Below are positions 1 through 8,720 of a stretch of 64,000 nt of DNA, piece by piece. How positions within the stretch are numbered: the stretch's first letter is position 1; every line of letters starts with the position of its first letter. A program made the position numbers and the translations under genes. The notes below the pieces were generated by a model. The model did not search any database and was not told the DNA's origin. It was given only the letters and a program-made list of their open reading frames with translations. Location of the stretch: NCBI GenBank assembly GCA_031292565.1, contig JARLGW010000011.1:209256-273255 (forward strand). Reading direction: 5' to 3'. Source of the DNA: Paludibacteraceae bacterium. Lineage in GTDB: Bacteria > Bacteroidota > Bacteroidia > Bacteroidales > Paludibacteraceae.

Positions 1-1446
1 AGTGGGATCAACACCGTGTCGGGTGGAGAGTATGTACCCGTTATCACGGCTGACGACCAAACGATGTATTTTGGTGGAAAAGGACGCAAAGACAGCATTG
101 GGGGCGAAGATATTTATGTTTCGCGAAAAGAAAATAACGTGTGGCAGCCAGCACAAATAATTAAAGAACTTTCGTTCGCGAAATCGAACGATGCACCCCT
201 TAGTGTTTCTGCTGATGGTACTGAATTATTAATCTTTGCATCGGGGAAAATAGGTTACTCTTTCAAGGCTGCTAAGGGTGGATGGAGCAGACCTCAGGCA
301 TTTGCCAACCCGATTAATTCCGACAGTTGGCAGGCGGATGCCATGATTACCAGCGATGGGCGAGCTTTGCTTTTTGCTTCTACCCGCAACGGGGGGTATG
401 GCGTGGTGATAACCCGCCCTTATCATGGTAGCAGCCAGTATAATTCGGATATTTACGTTTCCGTGTTGGACGAAAACAACCAGTGGGGCGACCCTATTAA
501 CCTGGGGCCGGTTATCAATACACGGTATGCCGACCGTATGCCGTTTCTGCACCCCGATATGAAAACCTTGTATTTCAGTTCCGACGGGCATGGCGGTTTG
601 GGTGGCTTGGACGTGTATAAATCCACTCGACTGGCCGATACCTGCTGGAACTGTTGGAGCGAACCTGTTAATTTGGGTAAGGACATTAATACCGAGTCGC
701 ACGATTGGGGCTATAAAATATCTACCGATGGCGAGAAGGCTTATTTTGCCAAGGGTAGCAAGGGTGAAATTAGCAATGATATTTATTCGCTCAACTTGCC
801 GCTATCCATGCGCCCCAATATGGTGGCTACTATAGCTGGCAAACTGAGCAACGCACAAAATCAGGCTCTTGATGCCGAAATAGTGTGGGAGGATTTGGAA
901 ACGGGGCAGGTGATGGGGCAATCTAAAGCCGACCCCAAGGACGGCAGCTATTTCGTGGTGCTGCCGTTGGGCAAAATGTATGGCTACCATGTGCAAAAGG
1001 ATGGCTACTATCCGCTGTCGGACAACGTGGATTTGCGGAAAGAGAAAAATCCGATCAAAGTGCATAAAGACATTACACTGCCATCTATACAGGATATGAT
1101 AACCAAAGGCATCGCGGTGCCAATTACCAACCTGTTTTTCAACACGAATGAAAGTGTGATACTGCCGTATTCCATCCCCGAATTGAAGCGGATGGCTACC
1201 ATTATAAAAGCTAAGAAATTGAAGGTGGAAATAAGCGGACATACCGACAACGTGGGTGATGCTAAAAAGAATCAAACGCTATCGGAAAACAGGGCTGCCG
1301 CCGTGAAAGATTTCTTGGTGAAGGAGGGGCTGAATGCCGAACTGCTTACCATCAAAGGCTATGGTGCCACCAAACCTGTGACTGGCAATAAAACTGAAGC
1401 CGGCCGTGCCAAGAACAGACGGGTGGAGCTTCGGATTGTAAAATAG
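1..1446 (+). CDS. PD40/OmpA-family outer membrane protein (5' partial)
   Basis: The reading frame is open from the first base, so the N-terminus lies outside the window; the GTG at 16 is probably internal. The visible part begins with PD40 (WD40-like beta-propeller) repeats, seen as MYFGGKGRKDSIGGEDIYVS and LYFSSDGHGGLGGLDVY. A carboxypeptidase-regulatory-like beta-sandwich (roughly residues 265-350) follows, then an OmpA C-terminal domain of about 105 residues with the peptidoglycan-binding signature GHTDNVGDAKKNQTLSENRA. Proteins of this build sit in the outer membrane, anchor it to peptidoglycan, and in Bacteroidota often accompany PorP/SprF proteins in type IX secretion or gliding machinery. 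That role is inferred; the partner would be upstream. It converges with the next gene with only four bases between the stops and no terminator hairpin. Confidence 0.88.
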   Translation, partial: SGINTVSGGEYVPVITADDQTMYFGGKGRKDSIGGEDIYVSRKENNVWQPAQIIKELSFAKSNDAPLSVSADGTELLIFASGKIGYSFKAAKGGWSRPQAFANPINSDSWQADAMITSDGRALLFASTRNGGYGVVITRPYHGSSQYNSDIYVSVLDENNQWGDPINLGPVINTRYADRMPFLHPDMKTLYFSSDGHGGLGGLDVYKSTRLADTCWNCWSEPVNLGKDINTESHDWGYKISTDGEKAYFAKGSKGEISNDIYSLNLPLSMRPNMVATIAGKLSNAQNQALDAEIVWEDLETGQVMGQSKADPKDGSYFVVLPLGKMYGYHVQKDGYYPLSDNVDLRKEKNPIKVHKDITLPSIQDMITKGIAVPITNLFFNTNESVILPYSIPELKRMATIIKAKKLKVEISGHTDNVGDAKKNQTLSENRAAAVKDFLVKEGLNAELLTIKGYGATKPVTGNKTEAGRAKNRRVELRIVK

Positions 1447-1450
1447 ATTT

Positions 1451-2233
1451 CTAGAATAAACGATGTGTATCGGCATATACGAAGGCTTCGGAAAAGTTCT
1501 TCGTGTTCGTTTTTTCAAAGATATGTCGCTTATGTGTTTTTATCGTGTTGGTAGATATAAACATTTTATCCGCTATTTCTTGTTCGGTAAACCCTCTGGA
1601 ATTAAGTATTAAAACTTTCTTTTCCGTTTCGGTCAGGTTTATCTTTTTCATGGGAGACAAACAGTTTTTCTCGAAAGAATATTCAAGTTTTTCGCCCGTG
1701 TCTTTCAATTCTATATAGCAGCAAACATCCTGTGCCTTGGTGGATAAGGACATGCGTGCAATGGACATCCACATAAGCCCTTCTGGTGAAAACAAGAAAG
1801 GAGTGAGGCGTATTTCTACATTCAGCTTACGCCCTGTTTTATGAATGTAATGGTGGTTGATATACCCGGCAAATTTGTCCCGTCGTTCCACCGGGAGTGT
1901 ATGGATATATTGAAATGTTATTTTCTTAATTTGTTCTACAAACGCGGCTTCTTCCGCGGGTATTATTTCTTTGGAGAAGGCAATGCCTTTCTTTAATATG
2001 TAATCGTAAGAGTATCCGAACGTGAGAAAATCCTGTGCAATATAGAAAGCGTATTCCCCCTTGTAATAATCAAAAATTACAATGTTTTCGTTGGACACCT
2101 GCATGAATGATTTTATCGTCTCCAGTTTTTCCTCAAATATACTATAATCGGGCTCAGAGTGAAAAGCCTGTCTTAGTGCGGTAAATACCTCTTTTTTAGG
2201 TTGAGTTTCGTTTTTTAATTCGGTTTCTTCCAT
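1451..2233 (-). CDS. LuxR-type HTH transcriptional regulator with PAS-like N-terminus
   Basis: 260 residues. The last 65 residues form a LuxR/GerE helix-turn-helix (NLTETEKKVLILNSRGFTEQ, then IADKMFISTNTIKTHKRHIF), the DNA-contacting part. The first about 170 residues resemble the PAS-like sensory domain common in Bacteroidota one-component LuxR regulators (NENIVIFDYYKGEYAFYIAQ, then a segment with YINHHYIHKTGRKLNVEIR, which reads like a PAS core). There is no receiver Asp pocket, so it is not a classical response regulator. It lies just downstream of apbE on the same strand with a 33-base gap and may be co-transcribed. The signal and target genes cannot be told from the sequence. Confidence 0.85.
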   Translation of the reverse strand: MEETELKNETQPKKEVFTALRQAFHSEPDYSIFEEKLETIKSFMQVSNENIVIFDYYKGEYAFYIAQDFLTFGYSYDYILKKGIAFSKEIIPAEEAAFVEQIKKITFQYIHTLPVERRDKFAGYINHHYIHKTGRKLNVEIRLTPFLFSPEGLMWMSIARMSLSTKAQDVCCYIELKDTGEKLEYSFEKNCLSPMKKINLTETEKKVLILNSRGFTEQEIADKMFISTNTIKTHKRHIFEKTNTKNFSEAFVYADTHRLF

Positions 2234-2266
2234 CGTTGTTGAATATTTATTGAAACGTGTAGAAAG

Positions 2267-3307
2267 TTATTTGCTTTTTTTCTCTAAGTATTTTTCAAAT
2301 CCACGGGTGTAAATCACCTTGTTTTTGCCATCCTTGCCGTCCTTGTAAATAAAGTAGGCATCCACCCCCGGAAGCTTTTGTAGCAGGCGCACGCTTTTTA
2401 CCACGCCCAGCACCATGAACGCCGTGGCATACGCGTCGGCAGTAATACATTCGGGTGCAATCACGCTCACGCTAAGTACATTATTGTTCTCAGGGTAGCC
2501 CGAATGCGGGTCTATCTCGTGGCTGTATTTCTTTCCCCTGTAATAATAGAACTTGCGGTAATTTCCGGAGGTGGAAATGGCTATGTTTTTTAGCAAAACC
2601 ACATCCTGTATTTGGCTGATGGTACTCGTGCTGTCGTCAATCGGTTTCTCAATACTGATTTTCCAAGCATCGCCTCTTGCGCTTACGCCTTTGGTGATAA
2701 CCTCGCCGCCAATTTCCACCATGTAATTTTTTATGCCTTTGCTTTCGAGTAGCTTCCCGATGATGTCGCTCGAATAGCCTTGAGCCAAGGCGTTGGCATC
2801 CAGTTGTATTTTTGGGTTGTCCTTTACTATTTTGTTTCCCACCAAATGCACCTTCTCGTATCCGATAACCGGTTTCAGGCTGTCCACCATGTGTTGTGTT
2901 ACCTCTACCCGTTTGCCGTTGTTGAAGCCCCATAGCTTTACCAGTGGCCCCACCGTCATATCAAATGCCCCGTCGGTTTTTTTAGAAACCTCCTCGGCTA
3001 CTGTGAAGACGCGCTTAAACAAGGTGTCCGCCTGCACCGCCGAATCGTTCTTGTTGATAAGCGAAATGACAGACGTGGAATCGAACACTGAAAGCGATTT
3101 GTTGAAGTGCTCCAACGCTGCTTTTATTTCCTTTTGAAAGTTCCGCCCCCGTGCATCCAGGTACGTAATGTGGTAGGACGAGCCTTGTATATAGCCTTCC
3201 AACTTTACTTCCTTTATGGTTGGTTTCGGCTTTTCTTTGCTGCATGCCGAAGTAAACAATACCAGCAGAATACCGATACAAATAGTTGTTGTTTTAAATA
3301 GCTTCAT
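2267..3307 (-). CDS. apbE: FAD:protein FMN transferase (ApbE) lipoprotein
   Basis: 346 residues. ApbE attaches FMN covalently to Thr/Ser of flavoproteins such as Nqr and Rnf subunits outside the cytoplasm, using FAD as donor. A lipoprotein signal (residues 1-22, lipobox FTSAC with Cys22) fits an exported, membrane-tethered enzyme. Family motifs are visible: GAFDMTVGPLVKLWGF near residue 120, LDANALAQGYSSDIIGKLLE near 170 followed by a VEIGGEV segment, HEIDPHSGYP near 265 and TADAYATAFMVLG near 290, the last being the metal/flavin site. Length is normal. No Nqr, Rnf or other flavinylated partner lies in the window, so its substrate is probably encoded elsewhere. Confidence 0.93.
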   Translation of the reverse strand: MKLFKTTTICIGILLVLFTSACSKEKPKPTIKEVKLEGYIQGSSYHITYLDARGRNFQKEIKAALEHFNKSLSVFDSTSVISLINKNDSAVQADTLFKRVFTVAEEVSKKTDGAFDMTVGPLVKLWGFNNGKRVEVTQHMVDSLKPVIGYEKVHLVGNKIVKDNPKIQLDANALAQGYSSDIIGKLLESKGIKNYMVEIGGEVITKGVSARGDAWKISIEKPIDDSTSTISQIQDVVLLKNIAISTSGNYRKFYYYRGKKYSHEIDPHSGYPENNNVLSVSVIAPECITADAYATAFMVLGVVKSVRLLQKLPGVDAYFIYKDGKDGKNKVIYTRGFEKYLEKKSK

Positions 3308-3329
3308 TGTTTATATCTGTTTTGCTTAT

Positions 3330-3420
3330 TCTTTTACACTTGCGATCTTTGCGAACCCTTTTGCGAACCTTGCGGTAAGCTCTCAACCGCAAAGGGCGCA
3401 AAGAAAACGCAAAGTACACC
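3330..3420. repeat. Bacteroidota intergenic cgcaaag-type repeat
   Basis: A gene-free patch built of short inverted copies of gcgatctttgcgaa / ttgcggtaagc / accgcaaagggcgcaaag. Related patches lie at 3925-3995 and 4025-4110. Such rule-like repeats are common between genes in Bacteroidota and probably fold into hairpins. No promoter or open frame is visible inside. Confidence 0.55.
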
Positions 3421-3431
3421 AAGGAAATATT

Positions 3432-3893
3432 TTAGAGAGATTGTTGGGGTATTTCCAATTTCAACAAAAACTCCTTTTTATCCAATCCGCCCGCATAGCC
3501 CGTGAGTTTTCCGTTACGCCCTATCACCCGGTGGCAGGGAACTATAATGGCTATCGGGTTGCGGTTATTGGCCTGCCCTATGGCTCTAGCCGCCTTAGGG
3601 TTGCCTATGGCTTGGGCAATATCGCCATAGCTTACCGTGTGGCCAAACGGTATTTGCCGTAATGCCATCCACACCGCTTGCTGAAAATTCGTGCCCACAG
3701 GTTGCAAAGGTAAATCAAAATCTTTTCTTTTGCCCGCGAAATATTCTTCCAGTTGCTTTTTTGCCTCTTGCCCCAACTTCCAATTCGTATTATCTACAGC
3801 AGTTGCGGCATCCACAAATTGCACGTGGCTGATATGGCTTTCTGTTCCTTGCAGTTGGAGTAGGCCAATGGGGGAATGATAGTGGGTGTGCAT
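3432..3893 (-). CDS. ogt: methylated-DNA--[protein]-cysteine S-methyltransferase
   Basis: 153 residues. This suicide repair protein moves the methyl group from O6-methylguanine (and O4-methylthymine) in DNA to its own cysteine. The active-site motif PCHRVIG is present, followed by the conserved GKLTGYAGGLDKKEFLLKLE that closes the family domain; the upstream winged-helix part reads FQQAVWMALRQIPFGHTVSY, matching the Arg-finger helix region. Slightly short, like many Bacteroidota Ogt proteins with a trimmed N-terminal ribonuclease-H-like domain. It stands alone, flanked on both sides by intergenic repeats, so it is probably a single-gene transcript. Confidence 0.93.
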   Translation of the reverse strand: MHTHYHSPIGLLQLQGTESHISHVQFVDAATAVDNTNWKLGQEAKKQLEEYFAGKRKDFDLPLQPVGTNFQQAVWMALRQIPFGHTVSYGDIAQAIGNPKAARAIGQANNRNPIAIIVPCHRVIGRNGKLTGYAGGLDKKEFLLKLEIPQQSL

Positions 3894-3924
3894 AATTTTT
3901 CTTTAGGTTAAAGTGGTGCAATAT

Positions 3925-4110
3925 GTTTTTTCCTTTGTGCACTTTGCGGTTAGTTATTCCACCGCAAGGGTCGCAAAAGGTTTTGCAAGGAACGCTATTT
4001 TAAATTAGGGTAAAAATGCACTTTTCTTTGAGTTCTTTGTGTCACCTTTGTGTTCTTGGTGGTTTTATTCACCACGAGGGGCACAAAGGGAAAACACAAA
4101 GTACACTATT
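3925..4110. repeat. pair of cgcaaag / cacaaag intergenic repeats
   Basis: The whole gap between ogt and dihydroorotase is taken by two repeat patches. The first pairs cactttgcggtta with accgcaagggtcgcaaaagg. The second, at about 4027-4108, pairs ttctttgtgtcacctttgtg and ggtggtttt with accacgaggggcacaaaggg and cacaaagtac. No gene is seen in it. Confidence 0.55.
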
Positions 4111-4115
4111 GGGGA

Positions 4116-5474
4116 CTACACGTTAAATACCAATTCTCTACCCCTCACGCTATCGTCAAACGTTCCGTTTTCGTACACCAGCTTGCCGTTTACAAAGGTA
4201 TGGCTTACCTGATGGTTAAAGCTTACGCCTTCGTAGGGCGACCATCCGCATTTACTTAGGATGTTGCCTTCGCCCACCGTCCAATGCTTGTTTCTATCCA
4301 CCAGCACCAGGTCGGCATAATAGCCTTTGCGTATAAATCCACGTTTCTCGATGCGGAACAGTGTGGCGGGAGTGTGGCACATTTTTTCTATCACTTTTTC
4401 CACCGTTGTTTTGCCTTGCTTGGCCAGTTCCAGCATCAGCACCAGGCTGTGTTGCACCTGTGGCATGCCCGATACCGCTTGCCAGTAGTTGCCCGCCTTT
4501 TCCGAAAGCAGGTGAGGAGCATGGTCGGTACCCATCACGTCCAGTTTGTTGTTGTTAAACGCTTCCAGCAGGGCAGCCTTGTCGGTAGCCGATTTTATGG
4601 CCGGGTTGCATTTTATGCGTGCTCCCAACGTGTCGTACTGGCTGTCGTCGAACCACAAGTATTGTGGGCTGCATTCGCAAGTAATACGCTTTTGAGCCAA
4701 TGGTGTTTGGTGGTCGAATAGCGAAAGCTCTTTTGCCGTGGAGAGATGCAACACGTGCAAGCGTGAGTTGTATTGGTGCGCCAGGTTGATAGCCAACGCC
4801 GTGGTTTTGTAGCAGGCCTCCACGTTGCGAATTATGGGGTGGTAACGAAATGGAATTTCGTCGCCCAGCTCCGCCTTATATTTTTCAATGTTCGCTTTAA
4901 TGGTAGCATCGTCCTCGCTGTGAATGGCTACTAGCGTGGGCGATTCGGCAAATACCTTGGCTATAGCAGCATCGTTGTTCATCAGCATGTTGCCGGTGGA
5001 GGAGCCGAGAAACATTTTAATGCCGCACACCCTCTTGGGGTTGGCTTTCATCACTTCGTCAATGTTATTGTTGGTAGCACCGAGGTAGAAACTGTAGTTG
5101 GCCAGCGACTTTTGTGCCGCCAAGGTCGCTTTTTGCTCCCAAGCCTCCAGCGTGGTGGTTTGTGGTATGGTATTGGGCATGTCCATATACGAGGTGGTAC
5201 CCCCCGCAACGGCGGCCTTGCTTTCGGAAGCCAAGTCGCCTTTTTGAGTAAGCCCCGGTTCCCTAAAATGCACGTGACTGTCTATCACGCCGGGAAACAA
5301 ATACTTGTCTGTTGCATCAATTACTGTTGCCATTTGAAACATGTTGGCAGGAACATCATCTTTGAAAATCTTGCTGATTTTATCACCTTCAATTAAAACG
5401 GAACCTTTAAAGACATGACCCTCGTTTACAATTTTTGCATTGTGGAGGAGAATGCCACCTAAAGCACTACTCAT
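4116..5474 (-). CDS. pyrC: dihydroorotase (class I, allantoinase-like)
   Basis: 452 residues. It cyclises carbamoyl-aspartate to dihydroorotate in pyrimidine synthesis, in the cytoplasm. Amidohydrolase metal-site motifs are clear: DSHVHFREPGLTQKGD near residue 65, the lysine expected to be carbamylated in GIKMFLGSSTG near 150, His ligands in HPIIRN and LHVLHLSTAKE (180-245), and GTDHAPH near 315. Length and motif order fit the longer class I type used by Bacteroidota rather than the E. coli PyrC type. A related hydantoinase or allantoinase is possible but less likely, since DMPNT and the REPG motif favour dihydroorotase. A long terminator hairpin separates it from the upstream glycosyltransferase. 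Confidence 0.9.
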   Translation of the reverse strand: MSSALGGILLHNAKIVNEGHVFKGSVLIEGDKISKIFKDDVPANMFQMATVIDATDKYLFPGVIDSHVHFREPGLTQKGDLASESKAAVAGGTTSYMDMPNTIPQTTTLEAWEQKATLAAQKSLANYSFYLGATNNNIDEVMKANPKRVCGIKMFLGSSTGNMLMNNDAAIAKVFAESPTLVAIHSEDDATIKANIEKYKAELGDEIPFRYHPIIRNVEACYKTTALAINLAHQYNSRLHVLHLSTAKELSLFDHQTPLAQKRITCECSPQYLWFDDSQYDTLGARIKCNPAIKSATDKAALLEAFNNNKLDVMGTDHAPHLLSEKAGNYWQAVSGMPQVQHSLVLMLELAKQGKTTVEKVIEKMCHTPATLFRIEKRGFIRKGYYADLVLVDRNKHWTVGEGNILSKCGWSPYEGVSFNHQVSHTFVNGKLVYENGTFDDSVRGRELVFNV

Positions 5475-5530
5475 GGTTATCTGTAATTTAAAATTTAATG
5501 ACTTTAAAGATAGTAATTATAAAAAAGAAA

Positions 5531-5591
5531 AAGCATCGGGCGTACTAATTTTTACAAAGATTTTTTGCCTTTTTTAGTATGCCCGATGCTT
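5531..5591 (-). terminator. long terminator hairpin of the glycosyltransferase gene
   Basis: Arms 5531-5547 and 5575-5591 pair over 17 bases with one G-U. On the minus strand the hairpin follows the stop at 5616 and runs into a U-rich tail (tttttctttttt), so it should end the leftward transcript of the glycosyltransferase before dihydroorotase. Confidence 0.8.
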
Positions 5592-5615
5592 CCATTTCGT
5601 TGGTAACTTCTTATG

Positions 5616-6356
5616 TTATTTTTTTTTGAATCTATATGGATGCAGGATGCTATGAATTTTGAGCCTGATAACCCCGAATACGGCTTCACTAAAGATGCCT
5701 CCGTTCATTTTGGATACGCCCAGCACCCTGTTTACAAATATAATAGGTACCTCTACAATGTTGAATCCCAACTTGTAAGCGGTAAATTTCATTTCAATTT
5801 GGAACGCATATCCTTTGAACTTTATATGTTCAAGATCAATGGCTTCAAGCACAGCGCGGCGGTAGCATTTGAATCCTGCCGTGGTGTCGGCAATACTTAC
5901 CCCTAACACGAAACGTACGTATTTGGATGCAAAGTACGACATTAACACCCGGCTAATAGGCCAGTTTACCACGTTTACCCCGCTCACGTAGCGCGAACCG
6001 ATAGCCACGTCGGCACCTTTTTCGGCACAAGCGGCACGTAGTTTGAGCAAGTCGTTGGGGTTGTGCGAAAAATCGGCATCCATTTCAAACACGAAGTCGT
6101 ATTTGTGCCCCATCGCCCATTTGAACCCGGCAATGTAGGCGGTTCCTAATCCTTGTTTTCCCTTGCGCTCCAGCATGTGGAGCCTGTCGTTAAATTCCGT
6201 TTGGAGGGATTTTACGATGTTGGCCGTGCCATCGGGCGAACCATCGTCGATAATAAGCACATCAAAAGCGTGAGGTAAACCGAAAACAGTGCGAATGATG
6301 TTTTCTATATTTTCCTTCTCGTTGTAGGTGGGTATAATTACAAGACTGTCTGACAC
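5616..6356 (-). CDS. polyprenol-phosphate mannosyltransferase-like GT2 (DPM1-like)
   Basis: 246 residues. A family 2 glycosyltransferase that loads mannose (or another hexose) from a GDP/UDP sugar onto polyprenyl phosphate on the cytoplasmic face, giving a lipid-linked sugar for surface glycans. The N-terminal nucleotide-binding motifs are seen: IIPTYNEKENIENII, LIIDDGSPDGTANIV, and the metal-binding FEMDADFSHNPNDL. GSRYVSGVNVVNWPISRVL and ADTTAGFKCYRR are typical of the DPM1 subgroup. There are no C-terminal membrane helices, so it is the short soluble form. An exact -7 element at 6388 on this strand and a strong terminator make it a single-gene unit. Confidence 0.9.
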   Translation of the reverse strand: MSDSLVIIPTYNEKENIENIIRTVFGLPHAFDVLIIDDGSPDGTANIVKSLQTEFNDRLHMLERKGKQGLGTAYIAGFKWAMGHKYDFVFEMDADFSHNPNDLLKLRAACAEKGADVAIGSRYVSGVNVVNWPISRVLMSYFASKYVRFVLGVSIADTTAGFKCYRRAVLEAIDLEHIKFKGYAFQIEMKFTAYKLGFNIVEVPIIFVNRVLGVSKMNGGIFSEAVFGVIRLKIHSILHPYRFKKK

Positions 6357-6387
6357 AGTGTTCTCTTTTTTAGTTAAAATTTTAGAG

Positions 6388-6395
6388 CAAATATA
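6388..6395 (-). promoter_or_regulatory. Bacteroidota -7 element for the glycosyltransferase
   Basis: Minus-strand TATATTTG matches TAnnTTTG, 31 bases upstream of the start codon at 6356. A TTTC about 18 bases further up could serve as the -33 box. Confidence 0.55.
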
Positions 6396-6490
6396 TTATA
6401 AAATGTCGATATGAAAGATTAGGTTCGTTTATTTTTATGTTTATTTGCATAAAAATTTGAAATTTAATTTATATATACAACATACAGGAT

Positions 6491-8674
6491 ATGAAAAAAT
6501 TAGTGTTAGCATTGGTAGCCTTACTATTTGTTGCCTCTGTATTTGCAGGAAAAGGTGAATCTTCGGACTTGCTGAGGGGCATTGTAAATGGCGATTATAA
6601 TCCTAAAAAACCGCAAACCATCAAGTCCATGTCGGACGGGGAATCTTATACCCAACTTTCGGCTGACGGCAAAACCGTTACCAAGTACAGCTATAAAACC
6701 GGCAAAGCCGAACAGGTGCTTTTTGATGCCGATAAAACCCGTGGTGCAAAGATAAAAAATATTGAGGGTTATTTCTTTAGTCCGACCGAAAAATTAATGT
6801 TGGTTTATACCAATTCAGAAAAATTGTTTCGCCGTTCCTTCGTGGCCGATTACTATATCTTCGACCCCGAACGCAACAAACTGGAAACTTTGACCGACAG
6901 CACGGGCAAACAACGCGACCCGCTGTTTTCACCCAACGGACGGAACATCGTTTTTTATCGTGGACATAATTTGTACTTGAAAAAATTGGACTACGACACC
7001 GAGTCGTCAGTTACCAAAGACGGAAGTGAAAACCTGTTCAACGGCGTTGCCGACTGGCTTTACGAGGAGGAATTCGGTATCACCAATTTGATAGCCTGGT
7101 CGCCGGACAGCAAGCTGATTGCTTATGTGAGTTTGAATGACTCGTTGGTTGGCTCTTATTCTTTTGACGTTTTCGGCGGGTATCCGTTCAAATCAAGTGC
7201 CGATTTGTATCCTACCGTTACCACTATCAAATATCCGAAAACGGGAACCGTGAATCCAAAACCTACCTTGAATGTGTTTGATGTTTATTACAAGTCGATT
7301 AAAAAGGTGGACTTAACGCAGGATACGGATATGTATATCCCCCGCATCAAGTGGAGTGCCGATATGGAGCAAATAGCTGCTTTTGTGCTGAACCGTAATC
7401 AGAACCGATTGGAAATGTATTCGGTAAACTCGAAATCGTTAATTTCAACCTTGCTGCTTACCGACGAGGATAATGCATACGTGGATTATAGAAATATAGA
7501 TTACATTCATTTCCTAAATGACAACCGATTTACTTTCGTGAGTGAAAAAGACGGCTATCGCCACCTGTATTTATATAAACCAAATGGGATTTTGGAGAAA
7601 CAATTAACTTCCGGCAATTGGGATGTAACTGACGTGTATGGCTACGATTCAATCAAAAAGATGTTCTATTTCCAAGCTGCCGAAAAATCGCCTATCGGTC
7701 GCGAAGTGTATAGCGTGGATATGAAAGGTAAACAAAACCTGCTTACCGAGGATAAAGGTACCAACGATGCCTCGTTTAGCAGTGCGTTTACTTATTTTGT
7801 AAAAGAGAACAGTACCGCCAACACGCCAAATGTATATACCGTGTGTACGGCTTCGGGAAAGAAGGTGCGCGAACTGGAAGAAAATAAAGACTTGGCGCAA
7901 CGGGTGGCATCTTTGCCTCAAAAGGAATTTTTGACGATTAAAAACGATGAAGGCACGGAACTTAACGTGTGGATGATTAAGCCTGCCGGATTTGATGCCA
8001 ATAAAAAATATCCGGTGATTATGTACCAATACAGTGGCCCGGATTCGCAAGCCGCGTTGGATGAATTTAGTACCGGGCTGGAACAACATCTTGCCGTGAG
8101 CGGTTTTACCGTGGTATGTGTGGATGGACGGGGCACAGGAGCCCGTGGTGCACAATTCCGTAAGTGTACGTATCAACATTTGGGTGAGCTGGAAGCCAAA
8201 GACCAAGTAGCTGCTGCCAAATACTTAGGCACGTTGGCTTACGTGGATGCAAATAAAATAGGCATTTGGGGCTGGAGTTATGGCGGGTTCACCACCTTGA
8301 TGTCTATGAGTACGGGTGAAAAAGTGTTTGCCGCCGGAGTAGCCGTGGCACCTGCCACCGACTTTAAATTCTACGACACGGCTTATTCCGAACGTTACAT
8401 GCGCCGCCCGGAAGAAAATATCGGCGGATACGACCGTAGTTCCCCTATGGCATTGGCTTCTAAACTGGAAGGTAAGCTATTGCTGGTTCACGGCACGGCG
8501 GATGATAATTGCCACATTCAAAACACGTACGAATATGCCGACCGCCTGGTGCAGGCCAACAAGCAATTCGATATGCAGATTTATACAAACAAAAGCCATA
8601 GCATTAAAGGTGGAAACACCCGTTATCATTTATACACCCGTATCACTCAATTTTTCGTTGATAATTTGAAATAA
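6491..8674 (+). CDS. dpp4: dipeptidyl peptidase IV (S9B prolyl peptidase)
   Basis: 727 residues. It removes Xaa-Pro or Xaa-Ala dipeptides from peptide N-termini, in the periplasm, allowing peptide use as a nutrient. A signal peptide (MKKLVLALVALLFVASVFA) is followed by an eight-bladed propeller domain and a C-terminal alpha/beta hydrolase. The catalytic triad reads Ser596 in GWSYGG, Asp671 in GTADDN and His703 in SHSI; the N-terminus-binding Glu pair is in DWLYEEEFG. The triad spacing and total length closely match the Porphyromonas gingivalis enzyme. It has its own intergenic region upstream and ends just before a GC-rich palindrome. Confidence 0.95.
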   Translation: MKKLVLALVALLFVASVFAGKGESSDLLRGIVNGDYNPKKPQTIKSMSDGESYTQLSADGKTVTKYSYKTGKAEQVLFDADKTRGAKIKNIEGYFFSPTEKLMLVYTNSEKLFRRSFVADYYIFDPERNKLETLTDSTGKQRDPLFSPNGRNIVFYRGHNLYLKKLDYDTESSVTKDGSENLFNGVADWLYEEEFGITNLIAWSPDSKLIAYVSLNDSLVGSYSFDVFGGYPFKSSADLYPTVTTIKYPKTGTVNPKPTLNVFDVYYKSIKKVDLTQDTDMYIPRIKWSADMEQIAAFVLNRNQNRLEMYSVNSKSLISTLLLTDEDNAYVDYRNIDYIHFLNDNRFTFVSEKDGYRHLYLYKPNGILEKQLTSGNWDVTDVYGYDSIKKMFYFQAAEKSPIGREVYSVDMKGKQNLLTEDKGTNDASFSSAFTYFVKENSTANTPNVYTVCTASGKKVRELEENKDLAQRVASLPQKEFLTIKNDEGTELNVWMIKPAGFDANKKYPVIMYQYSGPDSQAALDEFSTGLEQHLAVSGFTVVCVDGRGTGARGAQFRKCTYQHLGELEAKDQVAAAKYLGTLAYVDANKIGIWGWSYGGFTTLMSMSTGEKVFAAGVAVAPATDFKFYDTAYSERYMRRPEENIGGYDRSSPMALASKLEGKLLLVHGTADDNCHIQNTYEYADRLVQANKQFDMQIYTNKSHSIKGGNTRYHLYTRITQFFVDNLK

Positions 8675-8681
8675 GAAAGCC

Positions 8682-8706
8682 CCCAACCCCCAAGGGGGTT
8701 GAAAAA
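8682..8706. repeat. short GC-rich palindrome between dpp4 and the EamA gene
   Basis: Reads ccccaacccccaagggggtt; caaccccc pairs with gggggttg. It is the minimal form of the cccc...gggg repeats found at 10925, 11036, 12079 and 42675. It could act as a weak transcription stop, though no U-run follows. Confidence 0.45.
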
Positions 8707-8720
8707 CTAACACTTTGCTT

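Noticed and set aside
229..1275. Long open frames opposite the OmpA/PD40 gene
   Set aside because: They lie wholly within a well-supported gene, have no family features and use the codon shadow of the real frame.
4050..5400. Rightward frames opposite dihydroorotase
   Set aside because: Low-complexity Cys/His/Val-rich translations without motifs; the leftward gene has all catalytic motifs.
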